A stretch of 64,000 nt of DNA, taken from the NCBI GenBank assembly GCA_036873755.1, contig JAVTVY010045494.1, forward strand, positions 124,001 to 188,000, given 5' to 3'. Shown here one piece after another: positions 35,201 to 48,322 of the stretch (positions are counted from its first letter, which is position 1; every line of letters starts with the position of its first letter). The notes under the pieces were generated by a model. The model had not been told where the DNA came from, ran no database searches, and worked only from the letters and a program-made list of their open reading frames with translations. The DNA is from Hanleya hanleyi. Its lineage: Eukaryota; Mollusca; Polyplacophora; Lepidopleurida; Hanleyidae. The position numbers and the translations under genes are program-made.

Positions 35201-38200
35201 AGTGCCTTGACTCATTAGAACAAATTGTATGGTGATTGTTTGAGTAATAGATGAGCTGAAGGTATATTAGATAGGCCTACAGTCAATTGATTCCATTTCG
35301 TATGTCAAGTAAATGAAACATTCATTACTTCTTAAGACAGTAATTATGAGCAATATTATTGTGAGACATTTAGAATAAATCCATTAACACTGTTATAATT
35401 TTGTTGTGCCCTCACAATTTGTTTTTACATTATATATGTTGAAAAATCCCTGTCATTGGATGGATGTTCATCTGTTACAGTATGTGGTATACATATTACT
35501 GGTAATTTGGGTAAAATTTCTAAATTCATCAAGAAATTGAAGCTTTGGACTTTTCTGGAATATTTCACCCGAGATTGACTGTTCAGGGGATTGGGAATAA
35601 TATACTGGGAATAATATACATGCTTGCTTGATGTAACAGGTTAGGATCAATGGTCTAAGTGAGCTAACCAGTCCAGAGAATGTAAGGCCATTCATAATAA
35701 ATTGTGTGTTTCAGGTAATGAGTTTCATCAAAAGATGGGTAGGTAGCCTGGTCAGTTGGCTAATATTATTTGATTGATTGTTTTGCTCTTTATATATCAT
35801 GTGTAATAACAAGCTTTAAAAAGGAATATTTGAAATTTTTGTACAATATTTAAAGGTGGATGTTTGGATTTACATGTATCTACTGTATTATGCATTTATG
35901 TCACATCCCAGAAATGATAAATTGTTAAGGATTGAAAAAGTTATTGGAAATTTTGAGCAAAAATTATCATTTTGGTAAGGCAGGGTCACCTGAAACATAA
36001 GTTGTTTTTTTATGGATGGCCTAATGAGCCTTATGGTAATCCCACTAATTAATCCTTTCACAGGAAATGAAATTTCCCACCATAAAATCTGGGGTGATCA
36101 AAACTATTAGAACCGGAAGTTGACAAAACAGTTCAAAACCATGCATATAATCCATATTTCTTCATTATTTCAATGTTTAAAAGGTGATTAAATTTATTAG
36201 AATCATAAATATTGAATATTTTCCCTAATTTGGGAGTGATTGAATTTTTAGATAGGAAGATTGAATTATTGGAGGGATTATCATGATCACCTCAAGTACA
36301 TCTTACCCCTGGTAGTACATGTATATTAGCATGATTAGGGAATATTTTAGGCTTGAAACCATATACTTGTTATAAATCACCTAATTTTCAACTTAATAAC
36401 ATTGAACATTGCCATATCAGAGACTAAAATAATTCATCATTTTTATTCTTCCATAACAATTCCATTTTAGGTTCTCTGCACCATAATTATTATGATTACA
36501 AGTAAGATGTGTATGACTGCCCAACAAATGGGTCCATATTCATGGTTGCAGTTCTTTTTCATTATACACTGTAAAAACCAAAACACATGTATGTACATGT
36601 GGAATCTTAATATCTCGCATTTATCCAATCTTCATTGCTGAGCATACATGTACCAATCAATGCAACAAACATGAATTGGCAATAATTGATTCTATAATAC
36701 TGGTATGTCAGTGTAAGCATATGACCACCATGTTGAAATATGACTATTTTCGCTTAATTTCTACCACTTTAGCCATGTCGCCACCCGATCCCCACCCCAC
36801 ACACACCCTGTATTGAGCATGAGAGACCCGTGACAAGCAATTACCCAATCTTTGATACCCAGCCATCGACTGTTAGGGCATGAAATTAATGGTTGATAAT
36901 ACTATAGTATGCTGCACCAGATCTCAATTTTGAAAATTTATATCTTCAAGTAGATGGGAAATAAATATCATATAATGCTCAGTTAGCAATTATCAGAGCT
37001 GGAAATAAGGATTGGGCATAGTAATATATTCACAGGTTCCTGTGAAATTTGAGGTGGTAACCCGACAGGTTATGGATATGTTATCACACTCAACAAAGTC
37101 ATGTTTATGCGGATCTGAAGACAGATTGGTGGTATTCTGTGAGAGGTAACATGAAATACAAGTTACCCCCCTAAGCAAATCAACTAGAAGTGTGTAACAA
37201 TAGCTGAATGTCACCGGCAATCACCAAACCACCTACACCACAAGACTCTTGCACAGTCTCTACCCAGAAAGATCAGGAGATGCAGTGTCGACACACAGTT
37301 GGGGGATAATGGGTGAGACTAATTGTGTACGTTTCATAGGCTGAGTATTTGAATTCCATGCTCATCTCCTGTGATGCATCACTCTTTTTTTTTACTGCGT
37401 GAACACGACAGATGCAATTTTACTGCGCAGCATCATGTGTTCAAGTAGGGAGGCATGCCCAATGCATTCTACATGTAGCTATAGTTTAATCTAAGGTTAT
37501 ACACACTTCTAGTTGATGTGCTTCTGTAACCACTTATTTCCCGCCTGGAGTTATAGCAAGGATATTCATCCACAACAATTGGTTTATTCATGTTATTCTG
37601 CCAACCTTTATGTAACGGTAGACTAGAGTCAAGCAATAAAAATAATTGAATAGAAATTGTATCACATATGCATTCAGTGCAAATGTTGGTAAATGATCAC
37701 CAAATATAGATTGAATACGTAGATCATCATGATCCTGAGGTCAAGTATCCTTTCACCTTTCTAGGCCTACCGCTCTAAGCCTTGCCAGTATTTACAAATT
37801 ATTTCCCATCACAACATGTGTTGATGTATAACCATTGATCTACCACAAATCCAATCTGCTGGTCTAAACCTGATAAGAAATTTACAATAGATAAAGCCAG
37901 AAACAGAGACAAGAATATTTCTTTGCTCACTTCTAGGCTTTTCTTTTTCATATTATTTAAAACGTCTAGGTCTAATTCAAATAAAAAAGTTTTTTTTTTT
38001 TTTACATTTGAACTCTCCATATTATGTAAGATGTAGATTTGTACCAGTATTTTGCATTTGAACCCTAATTCTTGTAGGGAAACGATAATTTGAAATATAA
38101 TTATAATGCTAACAAACCACAATTGGCCTGGTGGAGCTTTTTGAAGTTTTCAATTCCCAAAATTGTGGCTTGTGCACCAAACCCGAACATTTTTAAAGAT

Positions 38201-38776
38201 TTGTAGAAATATTTTGCAAATGCACTTCGAATTTCAGGGATTTTATTTTTCTTCCGTCAATTGTGGCTGTTGACACTGATTAGGTTACATACATACATTA
38301 GTGTATTAGGTTGATAATTTACTGGTAGTACAATAGCGGGGGAGGCAAAGGCATGCGCCATAGTTGGAGCAGTGTCGGAAACTGGGGTATCAGTAATCAT
38401 GGTAATGCCGGTATATAATGTTTTCGTCGCTCAAACAAGACACATGATACCGGCACACCAGTTTTTAAGCCAATGACCTCCCTCTCGCCCCCACATAAAC
38501 AGAACTACGTCTTGTCTGCTTTTTGAGCGATAATCCATCACCTTTTATTTACCATCCTGCATTTTCGCGCACCTTGCACTTCCGGACACCATTTATACCA
38601 TATTTGACAAAAGAGTTACAATAAGGCCCCCTACAACGTTGAACATATTTTACTTGGCTAAGTTCGTCAAAATCTGTTTTGTGGAACACACTTAAGTCAG
38701 AAACCAAAGTGAACTTAGCCAAGCAAAAATATCGCACTTAAGTCAAAAACTTAAGTCGACTTTTGAGAAATCGGCC
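32282..38776. mobile_element. 6.5-kb element with Harbinger-like ends, non-coding
   Basis: The termini are inverted: GGGCCGATTTCTCGAAAGT on the left and, as reverse complement, GGGCCGATTTCTCAAAAGT on the right. CAG flanks both sides, a 3-bp target duplication as in PIF/Harbinger elements. CTTAAG words crowd both subterminal regions (about 32304-32465 and 38690-38752), probable transposase-binding repeats. The roughly 6.2-kb interior is AT-rich and has no frame longer than about 107 codons and no DDE or Myb-like protein. It splits an older piggyBac-like MITE, which fixes the order of insertion. Superfamily assignment rests on ends and target length only. Confidence 0.8.
34960..36440. repeat. 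diverged inverted repeat inside the 6.5-kb element
   Basis: About 150 bp at 34960-35100 (GTCTCTGAT, GTTGAAAATTGATGATTTATAACAA, ACCAGGGGTAAAATG) reappears inverted at about 36300-36440 with substitutions. A second, shorter inverted pair brackets 34270-34650 (CAGTGATTTCAGTTGAT against ATCAGTTGAAATCACTG). The interior is therefore itself built of foldback units. Confidence 0.7.
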
Positions 38777-38880
38777 CCAGCTTCCTAGTGTGAGGGGTAA
38801 ACAAAATATTTAGGGGGAGGAAGCGAAATCAAGCTCCTTCCCAGGCAGCGGTACACCCAAATCGCCCAGGCTAGATAGGG
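38777..38880 (+). mobile_element. piggyBac-like MITE, copy 3, right part
   Basis: It continues copy 3 after the 6.5-kb insertion: CAGCTTCCTAGTGTGAGGGG parallels CAGCCCACTAGCTCAAGAGG of copy 1. It ends in GCCCAGGCTAGATAGGG followed by TTAA (38881-38884). Confidence 0.85.
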
Positions 38881-38884
38881 TTAA

Positions 38885-40914
38885 AGCGGAATGACATGGC
38901 CGGAATCGGGTAGGTAGCCGAGACGTATTATCTAATTTCATCTTGGTCAAAGTATATTTGCACAGCTTACTAGGGTAATAAAATATATTAGTTGATATTG
39001 ACAGTATGTTCCTGTCACATAGCAGTTGTCAGAGGTAAAATCAAATTCCAAATCAGTTTAAACCTTAGAGTTTGTGAGTTTTTAAATTTGTGCTTGACAG
39101 TTCGACCACGTGCACCGAGTTGTTGGAAGTGGTCAGAAATTGGTCTCACATATATCGAATATTATATATTATTTTATATATTTTCGTCTAAGAATATCTC
39201 CTCTCCAACTTTACAACGAAGGTTTCATAATTTGCTGTGCAGATAGATTTTGTTTCGATACTCGACCCAGTCGAATTTCTTGGCGGTTCTATGGAATTCA
39301 ATATCCACCGACCAGCCAAGGCTCAATATATCGCTTTTGATACACATACAGTGTCGTTGCCTGTCCAACTTGATGGAAGGCTCGATATGATCAATAATCA
39401 GGGACAAGAATTGCGTCAGATTTGCAACAATCCTGCAATAATTCGATTCCCAATCCGACACCGTTCGGATAAGGTAATTCGTGGAATCTCATATCAGATT
39501 GGAAACCAGGGCCATGCCTCTAGATTAAATCAAATATTCGCCCGGCTTCCGTCGTGTCACGATGTTCAAACTCACATTTGCCTTCCATGAGATATGATGA
39601 TCCATAAGATTAAGTATATTTGATATTACAGATCCTGACCCGTTGGGCCTCACGGGTACATGTTCTGAATACGAACACGCATTCTATAAATACTCCCTCG
39701 TTTGGGCCGTTTTCCTTCTATCTGGCGGTTACATAGTTCATCATTTTCCGACTTGATAGAGCTATTACATCTCCGCTCTGAAATATTTGTATCTAATACC
39801 GCTCAAACCGGTGGTTATGTCATTCAACACATGAACAAGTGAATAAAAGCATGGCTGGGATAGAAATCATCACAGTGATCACTTGGTCCTTGTGATATAT
39901 TTAGAGATATGCAATCAGTATATTTGTCTGTGGGGTTACTTCTTGTGAGTACGCTGGCGTTTTCCGCCAACCTATTAATGTTGCGTTTAATTAATAGGAT
40001 GACAAACACGTGTAATGCTTCAGGCTATAGGGTGAAGGTTGATTAGTTCACGTACAGACCTCTATACAAACCAAACATGTACCCACTGTGTTGCCGGAAT
40101 GAAGAAGGGATGGGTAAGAAACACAAATTAGGACACGTGCGCGTTCAACGACAGAGCCCGTGGATATTTATTGAATTAAAATATAATGATGCATACAAAA
40201 TCGATTTCTTGACCGACCCAATGGAAGGTTCGTAATAACATATATATCGGTGTTATCGGATAAGAAATCATAAAATACAGGCAGCCGGTGGCGATTTGGG
40301 TTTTTCTTGCGGATGTTCAAGGATGCCACAGTACAGGGTAGAAATAACTTAAACTTGATCGCGACTTGTATTCATAAACCTATGCGCGTTTTTGATCGCT
40401 GCTGAACAGATTCGCTCTAGCGACTATTAAAATATTAGGCACAGACTATGAACGCAACAGAGCCGGTCTCATTCACATTAGTTTTATTAGAAACGCACAA
40501 GAGGGGTTGTTCTCACCGTCAGCGTTTTTCCTCGACTCGACTCCACGTACATTCACGCATATGTAAGAGTCGCGCGCTTGGTCTCCACTGGACGCGACAG
40601 CTTTTAACGCAGCGGTTTAATTTACTTTAGCCCTGCACTTTTGATCCCCCATCGAAATGACTATGATATTCGTGATAGGGATTCTTTGGTGAGCAGAGGA
40701 TTAATGTAGCCGTAGTAAGAAGAAAGCAGACTGTAAAAAATAATTTGGGATCAAGTAGAAATAGTGAAATGAAATAGAATGACATGCTCAGTTCGAAACG
40801 CAATTGTAGGTACGCGCATACATGTACCAAATCATTTTGATTTTATTGTGCTGCACTGCAAATCCTTCGTGATTGATATATCTGCTACCCCTTTCCACTT
40901 ATCCTTGATTCGAT
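38885..40914. other. intergenic DNA, no supported gene
   Basis: The frame 39237-39590 lacks recognisable motifs. The segment near 39785-39860 recalls the outer part of family A. A CpG-rich segment at 40352-40590 resembles the small element at 17 kb. Confidence 0.4.
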
Positions 40915-41175
40915 GTTCGTTCCCTGGCTTGTTCAGAACACTTTCAACTAACTGCTGGTGAATAGCTATTCACATGTTCATTTTGTTCAGAACACCTCCA
41001 AATATAACTAACGAAAAGTCTTACAAATTGTTAGTTAGTCCTGGTGAAAAACCGTACATGCCAAAAAGCCAACGATTGGTTGAAAGGCATGCTCATTCTG
41101 TTGAGAACATTTTCAACCTAACAACTGCTGAAAAGCCATGCAAAAATTCATTCTCTTCAGAACATGCAAAGCTAT
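40915..41175 (+). pseudogene. decayed C2H2 zinc-finger-like remnant
   Basis: Broken frames keep zinc-finger linker-like words: AGE followed after a stop by LFTCSFCSEHLQ, then SPGEKPYMPKSQ, RLVERHAH and TAEKPCKNSFSSEHAKL. The TGEKP-type linker, a CxxC pair and LxxxH spacing suggest a C2H2 array, but most zinc ligands are missing and stops interrupt it. TTCAGAACA recurs about every 55 bp, so a plain degenerate tandem repeat is the alternative. Confidence 0.35.
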
Positions 41176-41179
41176 AACT

Positions 41180-44148
41180 AGCGTGGCATACAATTGTGCA
41201 ATCTGTAAAAAAATTGCTATAAATCTAATTATTTTAGTACAAATAACCAACATCGAATATCAACCTATGTTATTTGTAGTGTTTCACGGTCAGTTTTTGG
41301 TTGTTTTTTTGTTCGAGGACTGGGAATGTCTGCTTGACGAAAAAAATGAAATATAGTTTTGTTCTTGGTGAAACATATTTCTAACATGGACACGGGACGC
41401 GCGACTTAAACTAGGCGAAACACGGCTAATACATTATCAAATTCTGTTTTGTAAAAAAATCAACATTATATCAAGCTATGTTTGTGGTAGTGCGTGATTA
41501 CTTTGTTCTTCTTTGTTATAATTATAGTTACACAGCTGGAAAAAGAAAGCTCTTACCAGTTGTGGATATATCTTTTGCAGTTAATGTTGATAGCTACATG
41601 TATATATGCCAGTATATCTCGATTCCTACTAATCCAATCACAACCAATTTCGAATTTTCTAGATGTATTTGACATTGATTGACGTTAGTCACTTGCGCAT
41701 CTTTCTCCAGAGGGTCGCTTGATAGTGCCTGCCATCCGACAATACCTGATTAATCAGAGGCAGCAAAAAGCTTTGTACTTTCTGGAGGAGGAAGTTCACC
41801 ATGTGCCGTGTCTGGGTATGGTGCCTTATTTGGATATTGTTTTTCTACTGACACCTGTGAATCTGTTTGTAATTACAATCGGTGTCATTTCACATCTAAA
41901 TGGACGACAGATTTATTTTGAAATCAGGTTAGCTCGTACAGGATTTAGAACTTTCCTGAAACTCATATACCCTGCCTATCAGAGAGGGTCATAACTTTCC
42001 ATACAACCTGGGAAACTCCTAGAGAGTACCTAGGGTAACTGGAGTGAACAACTTAGTTTCCCTATTATCTTGTGGTATTATAGGATTAAAAGGGTCATTT
42101 TTGTGAAATATGTTTACTGGAATTTTACATGTATCCGTCTGCTTACGGAATTGACCAGCTGTTTGAGAAAATTTGTTGCCTGTGCGAGTAAATTTATGTA
42201 CACAACCATTGCACTGTCCGAATGTTTAGATGTTCTATCCGTGAAAGTGATCGATGATAATGAAACTTAATTTTGAAGAAACGTTCTGACACAAGATCCT
42301 GTTTACCGAAATTTACAAAGTTAACAAACTTGCTTAATGGTCATTTATTGTGGGGTGTCTTTGTTGTAACAGGATTGATGTCATTCTTATTAAAGTATCA
42401 ATATTTTGAAACGAATAAATCACATCAACCCGAAAATTCACACATATCCTTGAGGTTGTCTTGATGCAATATTAATACAAAAATTGATTAGCTTATTTCA
42501 CACGAACACATTTGGTAAAGTTTTGACCCATAAGAGACATGAGCTCTTCCGGTTATCTGTTTGAATTTCCAAGATATTAAGTTTAATAAAACAATTATAG
42601 ATCATATCAGAATGGCATACCGCAGTTGGTCATAGTTAATGAGGGATAACGGTTACCATTGCTGCCTATATTTCGCAAACAGTGACAAAAATGACATTCG
42701 TGGTAGTTTTTAATTGTAACTGCATTGAAATTATGAAGAAATTATTCATCAAACGTGATATATTGTGTACGAAAAATTGAAAATATTAACAAAATGTTCT
42801 GAAACAAAAAACAAATTTTCTGCTTGCTGTCATATGTGAACTTCAAGACTTCTTAGAGGATGATAAATGTGTTATTATTGACATATCAATTAATTTGTCA
42901 CACAAATTTGCACGTATGCTTATCATTTGGAACTTTCTATTATACATCAATTGATTCACTCGAGTTTACTCTAACGACTTCCAGCACCATCGTTATCACC
43001 ACCTGAAGGATCCAGTTACGAACCATGGTGTTGATCGTTGGATTGATCATCGTAAATTTGTTACTCGAGTGTTAATCGGCATTGTTGTTGTTTAGTCAAG
43101 CTTGCGGTTTATAATATCGACACGGACACGGACACTAGTGGTGCCACCTACAACCGGATATGGATGAACTCGATCGCAAGTCGACGTGCAGACAGATCTG
43201 ACTCATACGTAATCCTAAGTGATGTCTTATGACATGTGTAGTACTGTATGCGCATGCCAAATTGCGGGTAAATCCACACAATCGTTTTGAATTTATTGAT
43301 CATCAATGACATGAAACATCTGCATGGACATATGGAATAGGCACAGAGTGGCGTCATGTACAGGAGGAGCGGACCGACACGCAATCCCAGGAGAAGACTT
43401 GTAGCAAGCTACGGCCATGTCAAGTAGACCTAAATAATTGGGACCGGGGTGGATAATAGATTTTTCCCTTATATATAACTATATCGGTAAAGTATTTTGG
43501 AGGGTCTCTGTATAAGCTGCAAACATTCTGGAGGGGGGAGGGAGTACCTTTGAAAAGTATTATTTACACGCAGACGTATTATAGAAAAACACATCTATTC
43601 CGTGGAGGGATGCATTTATGGCGCTGCTCCGATGAACTCTGATAAATTTGGGTTCTATCTAAATGCCACTTGTAATATCTCGGGGAAGAGACGTCTCGAT
43701 TATTCAAGAAACTAATTTTGTCCCCTGGCGGTCATTTATATGGTTTGGACATTGGGTAATACACGAGCACAAACGGTATCCACTTTGGTATACTTGCGGT
43801 CGGCGTTTTTGGTTGTGCAATTTTACATTTCTGTTCGATGATGTTGGACAGTTATCCCCTCCAAATGTATTACTGTGTGAGTAAAGCTGCGTATTTCGAA
43901 AATATTACACATTCTCCGTGCCTGTTAATCTGATAGCCACGGGGATACAAATCTAGTATGACGGCTTCTATGGTACAGCGAAAATTGAAAATTACCATTT
44001 GTTCTCAAGATCGCGCACTTGAGATGGTTTCGCTAGCTTGTCAGTCCTTGGTCACATGTGTGTTGGAGTAAAACTTTTAATAATGCCGGTATATCTGATT
44101 CAGATTTACGCAATAATTCATGTCATGGACGAGAATATAATTACCGGA
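41180..44148. other. intergenic DNA, no supported gene
   Basis: Several short frames (for example 41719-41994) without family features. The segment around 41795-41860 shares GTGCCTTATTTGGATATTG with 23235-23270, a trace of another dispersed family. Confidence 0.4.
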
Positions 44149-45830
44149 AAGATATATTATGTATGAGACTCCAGGTTCACCAACACAAGGTAAGATATAT
44201 TATGTATGAGACTCCAGGCTCACTAACACAAGGTAAGATATATTGTGTATGAGACTCCAGGTTCACTAACACAAGGTAAGATATATTATGTATGAGACTC
44301 CAGGCTCACTAACACAAGGTAAGATATATTATGTATGAGACTCCAGGTTCACTAACACAAGGTAAGATATATTATGTATGAGACTCCAGGTTCACCAACA
44401 CAAGGTAAGATATATTATGTGTGAGACTCCAGGCTCACCAACACAAGGTAATATATATTATGTATGAGACTCCAGGTTCACCAACACAAGGTAAGATATA
44501 TTATGTATGAGACTCCAGGCTCACCAACACAAGGTAAGATATATTATGTATGAGACTCCAGGCTCACTCAAACACAAGGTAAGATATATTATGTATGAGA
44601 CTCCAGGCTCACTAACACAAGGTAAGATATATTATGTATGAGACTCCAGGCTCACTAACACAAGGTAAGATATATTATGTATGAGACTCCAGGCTCACTA
44701 ACACAAGGTAAGATATATTATGTATGAGACTCCAGGCTCACTAACACAAGGTAAGATATATTATGTATGAGACTCCAGGCTCACAAACACAAGGTAAGAT
44801 ATATTATGTATGAGACTCCAGGCTCACTAACACAAGGTAAGATATATTACGTATGAGACTCCAGGCTCACTAACACAAGGTAAGATATATTATGTGTGAG
44901 GCTCCAGGCTCACTAACACAAGGTAAGATATATTATGTATGAGAATCCAGGTTCACCAACACAAGGTAAGATATATTATGTATGAGACTCCAGGTTCACC
45001 AACACAAGGTAAGATATATTATGTATGAGACTCCAGGCTCACTAACACAAGGTAAGATATATTATGTATGAGACTCCAGGTTCACCAACACAAGGTAAGA
45101 TATATTATGTATGAGACTCCAGGCTCACTAACACAAGGTAAGATATATTATGTATGAGACTCCAGGCTCACTAACACAAGGTAAGATATATTATGTATGA
45201 GACTCCAGGCTCACTAACACAAGGTAAGATATATTATGTATGAGACTCCAGGCTCACTAACACAAGGTAAGATATATTATGTATGAGACTCCAGGTTCAC
45301 CAACACAAGGTAAGATATATTATGTATGAGACTCCAGGCTCACTAACACAAGGTAAGATATATTATGTATGAGACTCCAAGCTCACTAACACAAGGTAAG
45401 ATATATTATGTATGAGACTCCAGGCTCACTAACACGAGGTAAGATATATTATGTATGAGACTCCAGGCTCACTAACACGAGGTATTGATATATTATGTAT
45501 GAGACTCCAGGCTCACTAACACAAGGTAAGATATATTATGTATGAGACTCCAGGCTCACTAACACAAGGTAAGATATATTATGTATGAGACTCCAGGTTC
45601 ACCAACACATGGTAAGATGTATTATGTATGAGACTCCAGGTTCACCAACACAAGGTAAGATATATTATGTATGAGACTCCAGGTTCACCAACACAAGGTA
45701 AGATATGTTATGTATGAGACTCCAGGTTCACCAACACAAGGTAAGATATATTATGTATGAGACTCCAGGTTCACCAACACAAGGTAAGATATATTATGTA
45801 TGAGACTGCAGGTTCACCAACACAAGGTAA
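44149..45830 (+). repeat. 43-bp satellite, about 39 copies
   Basis: The unit is TAAGATATATTATGTATGAG, ACTCCAGG, then (T/C)TCAC(C/T)AACACAAGG. Units are mostly 95% or more alike. The TTCACC and CTCACT variants alternate in blocks, pointing to local homogenisation. One unit is 44 bp and one has a small rearrangement near 45482. 43 is not a multiple of three, so the frame rotates and coding is ruled out. There are no unique spacers, so it is not CRISPR-like. Each unit carries ACAAGGTAAGAT, a near-ideal splice-donor word. Confidence 0.97.
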
Positions 45831-46457
45831 TTTGCTGTTATCAACCATTATATCCATGAACCGAAGTACTTGAACACATTGTGATGTTTGAAATCTTATC
45901 AGTTCCGTGTATATACAGTAGTGCTCTCCAATTCATAATCGTCGTTGTTATTCGATTATTTGAAGCTACATGCTTGTGATCTGTTAAATGGATTAGGTAT
46001 TTAGATTGTGGACACGGAAATTCTTCAATGGACGACGGCTGAGTATTGAATGACGGACACGATTCTTGCATCCAAAAGATAGGATTCAGTTTACTGAATT
46101 GAAAACTGGAGCGCTTCACGCATTGTATTGTAGGCAGTGGATTGAACCATTAAAATTATGAAATATATAGTATAATGCCACACGAACTACCAGTATACTG
46201 GATGGGTGCCCGAGTCCCTCTAAGAAACAAACGAAATACTTGTCTATGTTAATCAATATCATCGAATGTCGACTGGATATGATAACCATAACCTCGCATC
46301 AACAAGACTCCAAGTTCAGGGAGAACCCAACACGCACGAAATGGTACATTCTGTCTCGGCATTATATACAGCAAGCGAGTGCTGGGATATTGTTCTCTAT
46401 CGCCCAGTCATATACTATCCAACACATTTGGGTCATCAGCTGCTCGGCTTGGTTCCA
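45831..46457. other. intergenic DNA with a fragment of repeat A
   Basis: At about 45998-46070 a 70-bp stretch (AATGGACGACGGCTG, AATGACGGAC) is a diverged fragment of family A in the copy-1 orientation. No gene seen. Confidence 0.4.
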
Positions 46458-46461
46458 TTAA

Positions 46462-46999
46462 CCCTACCTGGCCTGGGGGGGGAGGCGAAATGGCCCCCCT
46501 ACCAGACTTTCTGCGCTATCTCCGGAACAACAAAAAATGGAGAGCTGAAACTCCTTGACTTTATAGTTTATCATATTGGGGTCATTTTGAGCCTATTTGC
46601 ATAACTCCCCGAGCAACAAATCATGGGTAAATTCAAGATGGCGACCACGCCGGGGTACCAGAAATGTGATGTTTTCGTCATATTTCTTCAAAATTTCTGA
46701 TTTTCCGCGATGAAAAATGGGCAAAAACTATCTTATTTCACATCACAATAATATTTACTAATGTACTATGCAGTTTCTGCGGAGAAATTGCATAAATAAA
46801 TAATTCGGAAAATTCGACCGAAAAATCGACCAAAAAATGCCGTTTTTGAAAATGCTGTGACGTCATCAAAACGGCCATCTTGGATTTTTTTCACATTTTC
46901 TGGTAGACCTTAATCCATGGGTATAGTGTTGCAAGTTTCAGCCCCCTAGCTCAAGGGGTAAGGGGCAGGCACGTCCCACAAAGCCCAGGTCAGATAGGG
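46462..46999 (+). mobile_element. piggyBac-like MITE, copy 4
   Basis: Full length: starts CCCTACCTGGCCTGGG, ends CCCAGGTCAGATAGGG, TTAA on both sides (46458-46461, 47000-47003). It lacks about 35 bp of the internal part near the right end compared with copy 1, and the GATGGCGGCC site is altered to GATGGCGACC. Confidence 0.88.
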
Positions 47000-47003
47000 T
47001 TAA

Positions 47004-48322
47004 CATTTATTCTTGCAAATTAACTACCAGGTCTCGTAACAAATGTCCTGCCAATAACTAGCTTTACATATTTGTTGTAATCAAAATTTTATTTCTCACA
47101 TGTTAGCCGGATAATGGAATTATAAAAATAGACGGTAACTCTATCGTGTTGAGACTAATATATTGTCTCTGGTCGAAGACCTCTACTGTCTAATGAGATT
47201 GATTGCCTGTCGGAGATACAAAAATAGGATACTGGGTTGTACTACATACAATTCGTGTTTTTTCGATGTCTCAAGTTTACAGATCTGGTCAGCATCTTAA
47301 AGGTCGGTCGCTCATTATCAGTATAACATAGTAATACTAACCCCCGTCGTCCATGACACCAGTGAACTGACCGAACATTGCCCGCGCTCTGGCTCACGGA
47401 GACCCATCCCAACGCACAAAATCAGAGGTTTTATGACGTTATTATATAGATCGTCTCGCTCGACGACGTTGATTAGCCACTGGGGCGAATGATCGCTATC
47501 AGAATCCACAATTTATACCTACAGGTATTGTGAGCTGGGCGGATGCTATCCTACATCGTCCATGGCATCAGTTGCAACCCCCCACACACAATGAAATTGA
47601 ATAAGAATTGTCGGTATTATATTGAACGCCAACTTGTTGGGACTCGATGCAATTCATCTGGCCCATCTCTATATCATGAAACTAACACACATACACAGGT
47701 AGCACAGTGGTCCGACCTTCGAGGCCAAAGATCACCTGCAGAATCGCGTTTAAACGGACAATAAGAATAACATTGTTTGCATATGATCTCACAACATAAC
47801 CCGTCTTCTGTATCTCACATTCATGACCTTATTAGCTTTACACATGCTATAAAGTGTAAGTAGCAGAAAGGGGCCTCATCGTGCAACAAATAATATGGCA
47901 TACGATTGGGTTAAAATACTTAAAAGGTCTAATTTCCCATAAAAGATACCTCCAGTGACAGACCAGAATGATGATGCGGCAAAGATAAAACCAGTAAATA
48001 GTACAATCCGTGCCGTTAATAAATCGACGAAACCTTCGAATCCTGAACTATTTGGCACAGATCTCTCCAGAAAATGGAACCTTAATACTTCTTTCAATTC
48101 AGTAAAACATGCTTGTGAACGTTGCTGTTACCGGATTCGCCAGAAGGGCCTTATTAACTGTGTCACGGCAAGTCAACCAGGATGCCCAAATTTACACGGA
48201 AAATGACTTAAAAAATGTCAGAACTGAATTGAAAACCAGATGTTGAGCTTTCAGCATTAGCCTGCGCCAATCCTTGTTGCTGCTTAAGGACATGAATACA
48301 TGTTTGGTCTACAACCACCAAA
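47004..48322. other. intergenic DNA, no supported gene
   Basis: Opposed frames at 47876-48206 (one with a hydrophobic stretch on the minus strand) cannot both be real, and neither resembles a known family. Confidence 0.4.

Noticed and set aside
39237..39590. 117-codon plus-strand frame
   Set aside because: No conserved motif, overlapped by an opposite frame, no supporting context.
44149..45830. CRISPR-like regular array
   Set aside because: The 43-bp units abut directly and have no unique spacers; the host is an animal. It is a satellite.
47876..48206. Hydrophobic protein (minus) or basic protein (plus)
   Set aside because: Overlapping frames on both strands, no family, next to repeat A; chance is the simpler reading.
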